In this document: in pieces, positions 1 to 8,887 of the stretch
Layout: every line of letters starts with the position of its first letter
Numbering within the stretch: the stretch's first letter is position 1
Source: Nocardia cyriacigeorgica
Lineage (GTDB): Bacteria > Actinomycetota > Actinomycetes > Mycobacteriales > Mycobacteriaceae
Reading direction: 5' to 3'
DNA length: 64,000 nt
NCBI RefSeq assembly: GCF_010868145.1
Contig: NZ_JAAGUY010000001.1
Span: 434,001-498,000, forward strand
Program-made: the position numbers and the translations under genes
The notes under the pieces: model-generated
What the model saw: the letters and a program-made list of their open reading frames with translations, nothing else
Told to the model about the DNA's origin: nothing
Databases searched by the model: none

Positions 1-1
1 C

Positions 2-742
2 GCGATCATGCGGCTGGTGTCGCAAGCGCCCTTCGGCATCGGGGTCAGCGAGCTCGCGGGGGCGTTGAGCCTGCCCAAGGCCACCGCGCACGGTCTACTG
101 CGCACCTTGCAGGGGGTGGGTTATGTGGAGCAGGACGCGCACACGGGCAAGTACCGGATGGGTATGGTTGCCGCCGGCCTCTCGGTGGCCCGGATGGACA
201 CCAATGTGCTGCGCTCGTATGCGATGAACTGGGCCGACACCCTGGCTGCCCGTTCGGGGGAATCGGTGCGGATGGGAGCGGTACACGACGACGGCGTACA
301 GATCGTGCATCACGTCTTCCGGCCCGACCGCTCCCCGCAACGGCTGCGCGTGGGTGTGGTGTTGCCATTACATGCGACCGCGCTGGGCAAGGTTGTGCTG
401 GCACACACCCCCGGCCTCGGTGAACGCGCCGCGGGAACCGACCTGCTCGCCTACACCCGCCGCACCACCACCGCATCACGGGCACTACAGGCGGAAGCAG
501 CGCAGGTGCGAGCACGCGGGTTCGCCACCGATATCGGCGAATTCAGCGCCGAGCGGGCCTCGGTCGCGGCACCGGTCCGCGACCCGGGGGGACGGGTCGT
601 TGGCGCCATCGGCGTCGTTGGCGCGGTGGACCGGATCATCGCTGGTGCGGCCGTGCGGACGCCGATCGTCGAACTGGTGCGCTCGGCAGCGTCATCGATA
701 TCAGCCGATCTCGCTGCCGACCGCACACGGGTGCGGCGATGA
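2..742 (+). CDS. IclR-family transcriptional regulator (5' end outside window)
   Basis: Likely the regulator of glycerol use; IclR/GylR-type proteins control glycerol operons in actinobacteria. The visible part starts inside the N-terminal winged helix-turn-helix (SELAGALSLPKATAHGLLRTL), followed by the larger IclR effector domain ending in a VAAPVRDPGGRVVGAIGVVG strand pattern typical of the family. The frame is open to the window edge, so the true start is probably upstream and the first ATG at 8 is internal. The stop overlaps the glpK start by ATGA, so the two are translationally coupled. Family assignment is firm; the glycerol role comes from context. Confidence 0.88.
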   Translation, partial: AIMRLVSQAPFGIGVSELAGALSLPKATAHGLLRTLQGVGYVEQDAHTGKYRMGMVAAGLSVARMDTNVLRSYAMNWADTLAARSGESVRMGAVHDDGVQIVHHVFRPDRSPQRLRVGVVLPLHATALGKVVLAHTPGLGERAAGTDLLAYTRRTTTASRALQAEAAQVRARGFATDIGEFSAERASVAAPVRDPGGRVVGAIGVVGAVDRIIAGAAVRTPIVELVRSAASSISADLAADRTRVRR

Positions 743-2349
743 GCGCGGCAGGGCGGTCGACGAACCGGTATGTGCTGGCCATCGATCAGGGCACGACGTC
801 GAGCCGCGCCATCGTCTACGACGCCGCGGGCCAGCTGGTCTCGGTGGCCCAGCGCGAGCATCGTCAGCTGTATCCAGCGGCCGGGCACGTCGAACACGAC
901 GCCGCCGAGGTGCGCCGTAATGTCGAAGGGCTGATCGGGCGGGTCATCACCGCCGCCGGAATCCAGGCACGGCAGGTCGTCGGCCTCGGGATCGCCAACC
1001 AGCGCGAGACGACTGTGCTGTGGGATCGACACACCGGGCGGCCCGTGCGCAACGCCATCGTGTGGCAGGACACCAGGACCGAGGACTTGGTGGCACGCCT
1101 GGCGCAGCGGCCGGACGCGGACGAGGTGCAGGTCCGGTGCGGTCTGCCAGTGCTGAACTACTTCGCCGCACCGCGCATCCGATGGTTGCTCGACAGCGAC
1201 GAACGTCTGCGTGCGCGCGCCGAACGCGGCGAGGTCCTGTTCGGCACCATGGACAGCTGGCTCATCTGGAATCTCACCGGCGGCGCCAACGGCGGAGTGC
1301 ACGTCACCGACGTCACCAACGCCGGGCGCACCCTGCTGATGAACCTGCACACCCTCGACTGGGACGAACGGCTCCTCGAGTTCTTCGAAATACCGCGCGC
1401 GATGCTGCCCGAGATCCGATCCAACGCCGAAATCTACGGGTACACCGCGATCGAGCCCGCCGGTATCCCGATCGCAGCCGCGCTCGGTGATCAGCAGGCG
1501 GCACTGTTCGGTCAAACCTGTTTCGCCGCCGGCGAAGCCAAATGCACCTACGGCACCGGAAGTTTCCTGCTGTCGAACACCGGAACCGCGCCCGTGCGGT
1601 CCGGGCACGGCTTGCTGACCACCGTCGCATTCCGCATCGGCGACGAACCCGCCCACTATGCGCTCGAAGGATCGATCGCCTCCACCGGTTCCCTCGTGCA
1701 ATGGCTGCGTGACCGGCTGGGGCTCATCGAATCCGCGCCCGAAATCGAAACCCTCGCCGCCACCGTCACCGACAACGGCGGATGCTATGTGGTGCCCGCG
1801 TTCTCGGGCCTGTTCGCGCCACGTTGGCATGCCGAAGCACGTGGCGTCATCGCCGGACTCACCTCATACATCACCCGCGGCCACCTGGCGCGGGCGGTGC
1901 TGGAAGCCACCGCATGGCAGACTCGCGAAGTGGTCGAGGCGATGAACGCCGACACCGGGCAGAGCTTGCGGGAACTGCGCGTGGACGGCGGAATGACCTC
2001 GAACAATCTGTTGATGCAACAGATCAGCGACGCCCTCGGCGTCCCGGTGGAACGCCCACTGTTCGCCGAAACGGTGTCCCTCGGCGCCGCCTACGCCGCG
2101 GGGCTCGCGGTCGGGTTGTGGCCGGATATGGAAGGGCTGCGCCGCAACCGCCACACCGCCGCCCGGTGGCTCCCCGCGCTGACCGCCGCCGATCGGGACC
2201 GAGAATACCGGCATTGGAGCCGGGCGGCGGCTCTCAGCTACCACTGGACCACGGAAACCGGCTCGGCCCCAGGCGATGAGAGGCTGCGGCCGCCGTATAC
2301 GGTCCGCACCACAGCCTCGTCCGACGCGCCTGCGAGCGACCGGCCCTAG
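739..2349 (+). CDS. glpK: Glycerol kinase
   Basis: Phosphorylates glycerol to sn-glycerol 3-phosphate in the cytoplasm. The N-terminal FGGY phosphate loop is visible (AIDQGTTSSRAIVYD, about residues 14-28), as are the glycerol kinase segment HVTDVTNAGRT near residue 190, YGTGSFLL, and the C-terminal FGGY motif LRVDGGMTSNNLLMQQ. At 536 aa it is about 30 residues longer than usual because of a proline/serine-rich tail. Its start overlaps the IclR stop and its last bases overlap the convergent lipase gene by 4 nt. No glpF or glpD is adjacent. Confidence 0.95.
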   Translation: MSAAGRSTNRYVLAIDQGTTSSRAIVYDAAGQLVSVAQREHRQLYPAAGHVEHDAAEVRRNVEGLIGRVITAAGIQARQVVGLGIANQRETTVLWDRHTGRPVRNAIVWQDTRTEDLVARLAQRPDADEVQVRCGLPVLNYFAAPRIRWLLDSDERLRARAERGEVLFGTMDSWLIWNLTGGANGGVHVTDVTNAGRTLLMNLHTLDWDERLLEFFEIPRAMLPEIRSNAEIYGYTAIEPAGIPIAAALGDQQAALFGQTCFAAGEAKCTYGTGSFLLSNTGTAPVRSGHGLLTTVAFRIGDEPAHYALEGSIASTGSLVQWLRDRLGLIESAPEIETLAATVTDNGGCYVVPAFSGLFAPRWHAEARGVIAGLTSYITRGHLARAVLEATAWQTREVVEAMNADTGQSLRELRVDGGMTSNNLLMQQISDALGVPVERPLFAETVSLGAAYAAGLAVGLWPDMEGLRRNRHTAARWLPALTAADRDREYRHWSRAAALSYHWTTETGSAPGDERLRPPYTVRTTASSDAPASDRP

Positions 2350-3485
2350 AGGCTGCCGCCGCCACCGAGCAGCCACGGGTTGAAGGTGCACACCAGGCTC
2401 GGATGGGCGCCCGGATCGAGGGCGCGCAGCACCATCGATGTCGCGCGTGGGGAGTACATCATCGTCAGGTGGTCCGACAGGTCTTGTTCGCAGCCTTCCT
2501 GCAGGGTCAGGTTGGTGACGGTGGCACCGGGGCCGGGCTGTAGGAAGGTCCAGTCGTACGGGTTGACGATCTCGTCCCAGCGGGTGCCGATCACGGTGTA
2601 GTCGACCCCGGGGATCGTGTCACCCTCGGCGTTGAGCCGCGTGAGGAACGGCGAACCGAAGACCTGCTCGATATTGGCCGGGCCGACGAACAGCTGGTTG
2701 AACCCGAGGATGTCGAGCCCGAGGTTGTTGATGGCGCGTCCGAGCGCGGCGATCCCCAACAGGCTGGTGCCGTGGTGGGTGGCACCGAGGGTGACCAGCT
2801 TGGTGACCTTGCCGGCGCCACCATCGAACTTCAGGTACTGGTCCGACACCGCGCCGCCCTGGGAATGGGCGACGATGTCGACGGAGTCGGCGCCGGTCGC
2901 CGCCAGCACGACGTCGACGAAATCCGCGAGCTGACGCGATGATTCCGCCATCGGCCCCACCGCATTGCGCCCCGGCAGCAGTGGACCGAGACCACCACCC
3001 TCCAACACACCTGCCTGCCCGTAGTTCATCGCGAACACACAGAAACCGGCGCGCTTTATCCGCGGAGACAGATACGCGAAATTGTCGTAGGCATTCATCC
3101 AGGAACCGTGCATCAACACCACCGGACGCGGATGCTGCGGTGTGGGACGGCAATTCCAGTCATTGGCGCCCGGTGGCGCCGCATTCGGATGCAACAGTCC
3201 GTAACCGAATGCCGCCAGCGCCGCCGTCACCTCCGGGCCCTCCCCCGCCGCCACCGTCGACCGGCTACCCGCCGCACCCGCGCTGCCGGTCGCCGTCACC
3301 GCGGTCGCGCGACCCGGATGCGTCGCGACCTGGCGGCCGGCGTTGATCTGGTCGACCAGCTGCTGCTCGCTGACCGGTGCCCCAGGATCCGCGTGCACGC
3401 CGCCCACCGAGCCTCCCGCGACGAGCACCGCCGATCCCGCGGCCACCGCCGCGGCCAGTGCGGCGCGTCGTATTCCCCAACCCAT
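2346..3485 (-). CDS. Secreted class-2 (EstA/EstB-type) triacylglycerol lipase
   Basis: An exported alpha/beta hydrolase that should hydrolyse lipid esters. The ATG at 3485 is chosen because a GAGAGGG Shine-Dalgarno lies about 9 nt upstream and it gives a clean signal peptide (MGWGIRRAALAAAVAAGSAV). After a linker rich in Ala/Gly the catalytic domain begins at VVLMHGSW (oxyanion strand). The nucleophile elbow is AHSQGG; the Asp is probably in the WDEIVNPYDW segment and the His in SDHLTMMYS. Four cysteines could form disulphides. It runs convergently to glpK and is probably monocistronic. Confidence 0.88.
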   Translation of the reverse strand: MGWGIRRAALAAAVAAGSAVLVAGGSVGGVHADPGAPVSEQQLVDQINAGRQVATHPGRATAVTATGSAGAAGSRSTVAAGEGPEVTAALAAFGYGLLHPNAAPPGANDWNCRPTPQHPRPVVLMHGSWMNAYDNFAYLSPRIKRAGFCVFAMNYGQAGVLEGGGLGPLLPGRNAVGPMAESSRQLADFVDVVLAATGADSVDIVAHSQGGAVSDQYLKFDGGAGKVTKLVTLGATHHGTSLLGIAALGRAINNLGLDILGFNQLFVGPANIEQVFGSPFLTRLNAEGDTIPGVDYTVIGTRWDEIVNPYDWTFLQPGPGATVTNLTLQEGCEQDLSDHLTMMYSPRATSMVLRALDPGAHPSLVCTFNPWLLGGGGSL

Positions 3486-3766
3486 GTCATGCCCTCTCAC
3501 GCACACCGGGCGATCCACCATGATCAGCAGAATTCGCGGTGATCGCGCCGGCTTTCTTCTTCGAAATTCGTGGCGACGCTATGGGTTCTCGTGGACGGTG
3601 CGGAACATTTTCGCGGTGAATCCGAGCATTCCCACCGCAACACCGGTCGCCGGTTGGAGGAAAGCACAATCGAATCCGGGTGGGCAGTTCGCGCTCCGGT
3701 TCCGGCTCGGATCGAGCCGGTACTGTCGTCGGAGAGGACGTGGGACATGACCAATCAGGGGCGATC

Positions 3767-4987
3767 ATGAGCGTGGACACCACGCACATCGTGGGTCGGG
3801 CACTGCTGAGGCTCGCCGAACCGGCCGGGCGGGTCGACCCTTATCTGCTGTATGAGCAGTTGCGTGCCTGCGGGCCCGCGGTAGGCGCCCCGGACGGGAC
3901 GATCGTGGTGACCGGGTATCGGTTGGTGTCGGCATTGGCACGCGACCATCGGCTGGTCAAGAAGCCGCAGACGTCACTGGTCGCCAACGGGTTCCCGGAC
4001 TGGCGGGACCGGCAAGGGCTGCGGCTGATCTTCGGCAGCATGCTGGTGGCCAACCCACCTGAGCACACCCGGCTGCGGCGGCTGGTGTCGGGTGCGTTCA
4101 CCACCCGCCGCGTCGCCGGGTTGCGACCGGCGATCGAACGGCTCGTCACTCAACTGCTCGACCGAATGGACACCGCCGGATCGGACGGCGACATCGACTT
4201 CATCGACGAATTCGCGTTCCCGCTGCCTGTGACCGTGATCGGCGAACTACTCGGCATCCCCGAGTCGGACCGCATGCGGTTCCAACCGCTGGTGCGGGAC
4301 TGGACCGCGGTCCTGGACCGGCTCGACGAATCCACCGTCACCGCCGCCGACGCGGCCGCCGACACCATCACCGACTACCTGGCGGACCTCATCGCACGAC
4401 GACGCAGCGACCCTGCCGACGATCTGCTGTCCGCCCTCGCCACACCCGAGGACGGTCTGCCCGACGACGAACTGATCACTATGGCCGCCCTGCTGTTCGC
4501 CGCCGGATTCGAGACCACCACCGGCCTGCTCGCCAACGGGCTCGTCGCCTTGCTCGAGCACCCCGAGCAAGCGAAACAGTTGCGCGAACAACCCGAACTC
4601 GCCACCTCCGCGGTCGAAGAGCTGCTGCGCTACAACTCCCCTGTGCAGCTGCTCACCTCCCGCACCGCACCTGAAGCCATGGAGGTCGGCGGGCTCGGCC
4701 TGTCCGCAGGCCAACGGGTCATCATGCTGCTCGGCGCCGCCAACCACGACCCGGACGTCTTCCCCGACCCCGACCGGCTCCAACTCGACCGCGACGGCGA
4801 ACCACCCCTGTCCTTCGGTGGCGGCATCCACTACTGCCTCGGCGCACCCCTGGCCCGACTCGAAGCCCAGGTCGCGTTCCCCGCACTCCTACGCCGATTC
4901 CCCGACCTCACCCTCGCCGCCGACCCGGTCCCCCGCGACGGGCTGGCCCTGCACGGCCTCGTCTCGATGCCGATCCGCACCACCTGA
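3767..4987 (+). CDS. Cytochrome P450
   Basis: A soluble haem monooxygenase of about 406 aa, substrate unknown. Landmarks in order: the I-helix oxygen-binding segment AAGFETTTG, the ExxR pair in EELLRY, and the haem-ligand loop FGGGIHYCLGAPLARLE with the proximal Cys. The I-helix has Glu-Thr (ETT), as in many bacterial CYPs. The ATG at 3767 is the best start; the longer open frame upstream has no convincing ribosome site. No ferredoxin or ferredoxin reductase gene is adjacent, so electrons must come from elsewhere. Confidence 0.93.
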   Translation: MSVDTTHIVGRALLRLAEPAGRVDPYLLYEQLRACGPAVGAPDGTIVVTGYRLVSALARDHRLVKKPQTSLVANGFPDWRDRQGLRLIFGSMLVANPPEHTRLRRLVSGAFTTRRVAGLRPAIERLVTQLLDRMDTAGSDGDIDFIDEFAFPLPVTVIGELLGIPESDRMRFQPLVRDWTAVLDRLDESTVTAADAAADTITDYLADLIARRRSDPADDLLSALATPEDGLPDDELITMAALLFAAGFETTTGLLANGLVALLEHPEQAKQLREQPELATSAVEELLRYNSPVQLLTSRTAPEAMEVGGLGLSAGQRVIMLLGAANHDPDVFPDPDRLQLDRDGEPPLSFGGGIHYCLGAPLARLEAQVAFPALLRRFPDLTLAADPVPRDGLALHGLVSMPIRTT

Positions 4988-5086
4988 CCCGTCCACCTGC
5001 TCCGCACCGCTGTCCTCCGAGGACTGATCCGGCGCGGACCGGGTCAGAAGCTCCAGCGGGCGATCCGGGCCAAGCGGCGCAGTGGT

Positions 5087-5194
5087 GGGATGAAGCGGAT
5101 CAGACAACCGGTCGAAGTCGTAATCGATACGGCTCAGCGCGTCTTCGGCGGCCTGATCACCAAGGATCGGATGCGGCCTGCGGTTGTGCGCACG
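5087..5194 (-). pseudogene. Relic of a leucine carboxyl methyltransferase/TcmP-type O-methyltransferase
   Basis: A short minus-strand stretch reads RRPHPILGDQAAEDALSRID followed by YDFDRL. This matches the N-terminal pattern of TcmP/LCM methyltransferases (a DP-I-L-x-D-x-x-A segment, then a R-I-D-Y-D-F box). No start, SAM-binding domain or C-terminus follows; downstream the frame runs into the antisense of the P450 gene. It is therefore a remnant. The rest of the roughly 370-bp gap between the P450 and the next gene shows nothing else I can identify. Confidence 0.55.
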
Positions 5195-5355
5195 GCGATC
5201 GGGCGACCTGATGGTTGTCGCCATGGTAGTGGAAAACCCTTGGCTGCCAATGCTCTTGGAAGACGCCAGTGCGCAAGCGTTGCGGGATGATCCGTCCGCC
5301 CAGGGCAACACTCCACCTCGCCGGTCGACTTGACCTGAAGAATAGTTGAGCTTCT

Positions 5356-6267
5356 ATGGTCGGTTCCGTGAATGTGCATGAGAACGCAGAACAAGTGGCA
5401 GTCGCGGTACTGGGGCTGGGCGAGATGGGGTCGGCGCTTGCCGCCACCCTTGTCGATGCCGGCTATCCGGTCACCGTGTGGAACCGCTCGCAGAACAAGG
5501 CCGACCCGCTCGTGGCCAAGGGTGCGCGGCGGGCCGCAACGCCAGAGGCGGCCATAGGTGCGGCCGAGGTTGTGATCATCAACGTCAAGGGCGGCGCAGT
5601 GGCGGCGGAGCTGCTGCGCGCGGCAGGGTCGGTGTTGCCGGGACGAACCGTCATCGATCTGACCGACGGATCATCCGAACAGTCCAGGGCCACAGGGCAA
5701 TCGGCGATCGAGCGCGGCGCAAACTATCTGCACGGCCAGATCATGACCATCGCCCCGGCGATCGGCTCGCCGGACGCAGTGGTGTTCTACGGCGGCCTCC
5801 GCGAAGTGTTCCACCGACACGAAGCCCTGCTGCGGGTCCTCGGTGGGCGTGCCACGCACGTCTCCTCGGACCCGGGCGCGTCCGTGCTGTACGGGATGGC
5901 CGTCCACGACATCATGTGGGGCCTGCTGAACGGCTACCTGCACGCCGCGGCACTCCTCGGCAATGCCGGGATCTCGATCGGAGACTTCAGCCGGCAGGCG
6001 GAGCCCTCCTTGGCGGCACTGCCGTCGCTGTTTCCGATGCTTGCCGAGGAGATCGATCGCGCGGAGTTCGCTACCCAGTACGGCGCACTCGAACATCACC
6101 TGCCCTCCATCGACGACCTGATCGCCGAAAGCCGAGCCCGTGGCATCGACGTCGAACTGCCCACCTACACCAGAAATCTCGTCGCCAAGGCACTCGACGC
6201 AGGTCATGCCCATGACAGCTATGCCAGGCTGGTGGAACGCTTCGGTGTCGGTGAAGAACACGGATAG
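5356..6267 (+). CDS. NAD(P)-binding oxidoreductase of the imine-reductase / beta-hydroxyacid dehydrogenase family
   Basis: 303 aa. The N-terminal Rossmann domain carries VLGLGEMGSALAATL and the NADP-type second strand VWNRSQNKA, followed by a helical dimerisation domain with GQIMTIAPAIGSPDAVVFYG in place of the catalytic-Lys loop of true 3-hydroxyisobutyrate dehydrogenases. This pattern fits the imine-reductase-like branch, which reduces cyclic imines with NADPH; the natural substrate is unknown. Two closer paralogues of each other lie at 50,957 and 51,882. It stands alone, downstream of a methyltransferase relic. Confidence 0.82.
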   Translation: MVGSVNVHENAEQVAVAVLGLGEMGSALAATLVDAGYPVTVWNRSQNKADPLVAKGARRAATPEAAIGAAEVVIINVKGGAVAAELLRAAGSVLPGRTVIDLTDGSSEQSRATGQSAIERGANYLHGQIMTIAPAIGSPDAVVFYGGLREVFHRHEALLRVLGGRATHVSSDPGASVLYGMAVHDIMWGLLNGYLHAAALLGNAGISIGDFSRQAEPSLAALPSLFPMLAEEIDRAEFATQYGALEHHLPSIDDLIAESRARGIDVELPTYTRNLVAKALDAGHAHDSYARLVERFGVGEEHG

Positions 6268-6409
6268 GCTCGCGCTGGGCGGGGCCTCCCAACCACCGAC
6301 ATCGCATCGCGACGCGATCGTCTGGGGCGGATATGTCGAACTCGGGTAGACGAATGGCTCGGCACCGCTCAGGAGACGGCGAACGAGTAATTCGCCGCTG
6401 AGCGCACCA

Positions 6410-6661
6410 TTATCCGGCGAGGGTCTTCTCGACCAAATCCAGGAAGGCATCGACCTCGTGTTCGTCGTACCCACGCTGACCGAATCGAGGTCGACGGAAC
6501 GCGATGTCGCGGACTTCGGACGCGGTGAGCCGGTCGGCGCCGCGCAAGGTGGCTTCGACCCGGTCGAGGAAGGCATCGACCTCGTCCTCTCGATAGCCGC
6601 GCGCGCCGAATGGCGGCCTGCTGAATGCGATCCCGCGTACGTCGTCTGCGCTGAGACTCAT
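6410..6661 (-). CDS. Small protein of two DivIVA-domain motifs
   Basis: 83 aa made of two copies of the DivIVA/Wag31 N-terminal motif: residues about 6-38 ([20 protein letters not shown], then [13 protein letters not shown]) and 47-81 ([20 protein letters not shown], then [13 protein letters not shown]). In DivIVA this segment contacts membrane and starts the coiled coil, but no long coiled coil follows here. Such mini-DivIVA proteins occur in actinobacteria with unknown roles. Its ATG overlaps the stop of the upstream small ORF as ATGA, indicating co-translation. Confidence 0.85.
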   Translation of the reverse strand: MSLSADDVRGIAFSRPPFGARGYREDEVDAFLDRVEATLRGADRLTASEVRDIAFRRPRFGQRGYDEHEVDAFLDLVEKTLAG

Positions 6662-6801
6662 CGGTGCCTCCTCGGGCGGCTGATCGGTCCATTGTCGTCG
6701 CCCCGCCGCCGCTTCGCGGTGCGTTCGGAGAGACGGTCGCGGGCCAGGATATGCGTGGGGTTGTCCGGATCCGGTTGCGGCGGCACCGGTTCCTCAGTCA
6801 C
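6658..6801 (-). CDS. Small charged protein coupled to the DivIVA-like gene
   Basis: A 47-residue ORF beginning with GTG at 6801. It has an acidic proline-rich start ([20 protein letters not shown]) and a strongly basic end ([18 protein letters not shown]). No family is recognised. Support comes from its junctions: the GTG overlaps the upstream HTH ORF stop (GTGA), and its own stop overlaps the DivIVA-like start (ATGA), so the three form a tightly coupled minus-strand unit. Confidence 0.5.
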   Translation of the reverse strand: MTEEPVPPQPDPDNPTHILARDRLSERTAKRRRGDDNGPISRPRRHR

Positions 6802-7019
6802 CACACCTTCTCCTTCGCGTCTTCTCGGTTGACGGTGCGGTAGACGGTAAGCCGGGAGATGCCGAACAGCTCGGCGAGGTCGGTGAACGAGTAGTCGCCG
6901 GTGTCGTGCATCCGGTGCAGCTTCGTCCGCTGCTCGGTCGACAGCGTCGAGTCGGAACAGTCTTCTGGGTTGATGTTCGACCAGAACTGCGGCGTAAGCG
7001 CACGGCGCTCTGGTCCCGA
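6798..7019 (-). pseudogene. Orphan Hin/resolvase-type helix-turn-helix, probably a serine-recombinase C-terminus
   Basis: The frame, open after a TGA at 7020-7022, reads STLSTEQRTKLHRMHDTGDY followed by SFTDLAELFGISRLTVYRTV. That is the C-terminal HTH of Hin/Tn3-type serine recombinases. No catalytic domain precedes it. The only ATG is at 6911, giving a 37-residue HTH peptide ending at 6798. It may be a decayed resolvase tail (a Tn3 transposase relic lies 0.6 kb away) or a domesticated HTH peptide, since its stop overlaps the next ORF by 4 nt. Confidence 0.5.
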
Positions 7020-7034
7020 TCATGTCCGTCCGCG

Positions 7035-7166
7035 ATCCACGCCAATGGCGGGGACGTCTACAGCGCCGAGGAAGCCACCGACTGGCTCCACGCCACCGGC
7101 TGGCGCTACCTCGATCGACAGCCGCTGGCCGGGCCGATCAGCGTCATCGTCGCCGAAACCGCGTGA
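7035..7166 (+). pseudogene. C-terminal relic of a SAM-dependent methyltransferase
   Basis: The frame ends with GGDVYSAEEATDWLHATGWR, then YLDRQPLAGPISVIVAETA and a stop. This is the last helix and strands of a class I small-molecule methyltransferase (the pattern Y-[ST]-x-x-[EQ]-x-x-x-W-L followed by L-x-G-P-x-S-x-V-V-A). Nothing upstream in this frame resembles the SAM-binding half. A good ribosome site (GAAGGAG, 7170-7176) between this stop and the following monooxygenase start suggests the two were once an operon. Confidence 0.55.
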
Positions 7167-7182
7167 ACGAAGGAGCGTGGTC

Positions 7183-7590
7183 ATGAGCTCGTACCAGGTC
7201 GCCATCATCGGCGCACGCACCTCCGGTGTGTCGGCGGCCGTGGCTCTCGCCGATCGTGGCGTCGAGCCCCTGGTCGTCGACCGGGCCGACCAGGTCGGCT
7301 CGTCGTGGCGCAACCGCTACGACCGACTGCGGCTGAACACCGGCAAGCAGTTCTCGCATCTGCCGAACCGGCCCTACTCACCGGGAACACCCACCTTTCC
7401 CACCCGGAATCAGGTGATCGACCACCTCGAACGACACGCCAACGAAGACGGCATAGAGCTCCGTCTGGGCTGCACGGTTGAACGGCTCGACCGCGCCGAC
7501 GATCGTTGGCGGCTGACCACCTCCACCGGCGTCGTCGACGCTCCCGAGGTGGTGGTCGCGACCGGCTTCGATCACGACCCCTTCCAAACA
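7183..7590 (+). pseudogene. Flavin-containing monooxygenase, truncated after the FAD domain
   Basis: Starts well (GAAGGAG site, ATG at 7183) with AIIGARTSGVSAAVALADRG, an FAD-binding GxGxxG variant (G-A-R-T-S-G), then SSWRNRYDRLRLNT and the FMO-type PTFPTRNQVIDHLERHA. It reaches EVVVATGFDHDPF at about residue 135, where full proteins (350 aa or more) continue with the NADPH domain. After that the reading frame enters Tn3 transposase relic sequence. The second Gly of the dinucleotide motif appears altered. It is a dead gene. Confidence 0.75.
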
Positions 7591-7797
7591 GGCCCGACGC
7601 GCCGCCAAGGCGATTGCCCGGGAGCTGCGCAATGACAGCCGGCAGCGCATCTCGAAACCGATCGACCGCAACCCCGGCCGTGTCGACGGGTGAACCCGAC
7701 GCATGCAACAGATCGTCAACGCGCGGCAGCGGCAGACCGAGCAGATGGGTGTCTGACCGTGGTTACCAATGCGATCGTGTGCTGGGCCACCGAAAGG
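7591..7797 (+). pseudogene. Relic of a Tn3-family transposase C-terminus
   Basis: Pieces in different frames line up with the C-terminal part of the Tn3 transposase found intact in sequence at 43.4-43.7 kb. ELRNDSRQRISKPIDRNPGR corresponds to YLADPDYRRKISRQLNKGES. MQQIVNARQRQTEQ corresponds to MIRARHLDGQTEQ. CLTVVTNAIVCWATE corresponds to CLTLATNAVIAWTTE. Stops and frame changes show it is decayed. It directly abuts the truncated monooxygenase, so an old Tn3 insertion or its deletion probably cut that gene. Confidence 0.6.
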
Positions 7798-7801
7798 GTT
7801 C

Positions 7802-8878
7802 CTACGCCGTATCCTCACGAGGGTCGGCGAAGGCAACGTCGACCCCAGGCACACCCGCCATGTCGGCCAACACCTGGGCGGCACGCCCGACCCGCAGGCG
7901 AAAAGTAGCGGTGGGCGCGCCGAAACCGGTCACCGTGACCAGGTTCTCATCGCGCCGATAGCGCCAGATGCCCACCACCTCACCGGCATCGAGCACCGCA
8001 CCGGGAGACACCGGCCGCCATACCAGTCTGCGATGGGCGGTATCGGGCACGAGCAGAACCCGATCGGTGTGGCGTAAATACGGATCATGCGCTGGCACAA
8101 GGACGGTGCCCATCGCCGGAGGTGCCGCGAGCAGGTCGTCGGTGCTGGCGGCGGGCAGGCTGTAGCGGCGGCCGTCGACGGTGACCGGCACGAGATCGGC
8201 TGCCTTCCACACGGTGTCGATATCGACCGGCTGCACACCGAGCCACTCGGCGAACAAGGCTCGCGTGGTCGGACCGTTCACACGGAAGAAGGTGTCCAGC
8301 AGGGTCGCGCGCGGCTGTCGCGGACGTTCGCGTGCGTGCGCGGGCGCGGGCGACAATAGGGTGCCGCGCCGTTCGTCCGGGCCCACCAGGATCTGGGCTC
8401 GACAGCCCGCGGTCCGGAACAATCCGTCCGGGACATGCCGTGCCCGGCAGCGTTCGCACCACGTCACCAACTCCGACGGCACGCGTTCGGTAACACGAGT
8501 GCTGGCTTCGGACTTGGCGATCGGGCGGGTGACCACCGCGCGTAAGGCTGCGGCGACGGCATCGACCGCGGAGACCTCGTCCGCGCCACCGGTGTCGGAG
8601 GGTAGTGGCGTATTGGCCGCGCTGACGAAGTCGAGTCGGTCGAGTCGATGCACGTGCGGTGCACCGCGCATCGACCACATCGTCACCAGTGGTCCGTCCG
8701 GGCCGATGGTTGCGGGTGCCGACCTAGCTCTCAGTGACCGCAGTGCACCGTCGGGCCGCCCGTCCTGGACACCGAGCAGGAGCAAGTCGTCCAGGTACGC
8801 TTCGCCGCCGGAGAAGCCGTGGCGACACCAGCGGTGACCCAGCCACCGCTTCCGGTCGACGACGAGCGCACCCGCCAT
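7802..8878 (-). CDS. Winged-helix DNA-binding domain protein (DUF1006/HTH_42, YcaQ-AlkX-like)
   Basis: 358 aa. The pattern fits the HTH_42 winged-helix family, whose members include DNA-crosslink glycosylases: an N-terminal HR..RHGF segment, a middle region with WSMRGAPHVHRLDRLDFV, then FAEWLGVQPVDIDTVWKAAD, and a C-terminal FRLRVGR. The QxQ glycosylase motif of AlkX is not evident, so I do not claim glycosylase activity. It lies 9 nt after the TetR gene on the same strand and is probably co-transcribed with it. Its 3' end abuts the transposase relic. Confidence 0.78.
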   Translation of the reverse strand: MAGALVVDRKRWLGHRWCRHGFSGGEAYLDDLLLLGVQDGRPDGALRSLRARSAPATIGPDGPLVTMWSMRGAPHVHRLDRLDFVSAANTPLPSDTGGADEVSAVDAVAAALRAVVTRPIAKSEASTRVTERVPSELVTWCERCRARHVPDGLFRTAGCRAQILVGPDERRGTLLSPAPAHARERPRQPRATLLDTFFRVNGPTTRALFAEWLGVQPVDIDTVWKAADLVPVTVDGRRYSLPAASTDDLLAAPPAMGTVLVPAHDPYLRHTDRVLLVPDTAHRRLVWRPVSPGAVLDAGEVVGIWRYRRDENLVTVTGFGAPTATFRLRVGRAAQVLADMAGVPGVDVAFADPREDTA

Positions 8879-8887
8879 GGCCCCACT

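Noticed and set aside
451-1830. 459-codon open frame antisense to IclR/glpK
   Set aside because: High third-position GC keeps the complementary frame open. The composition is Arg/Gly/Pro/Asp-rich with no family signature, while glpK on the other strand is complete.
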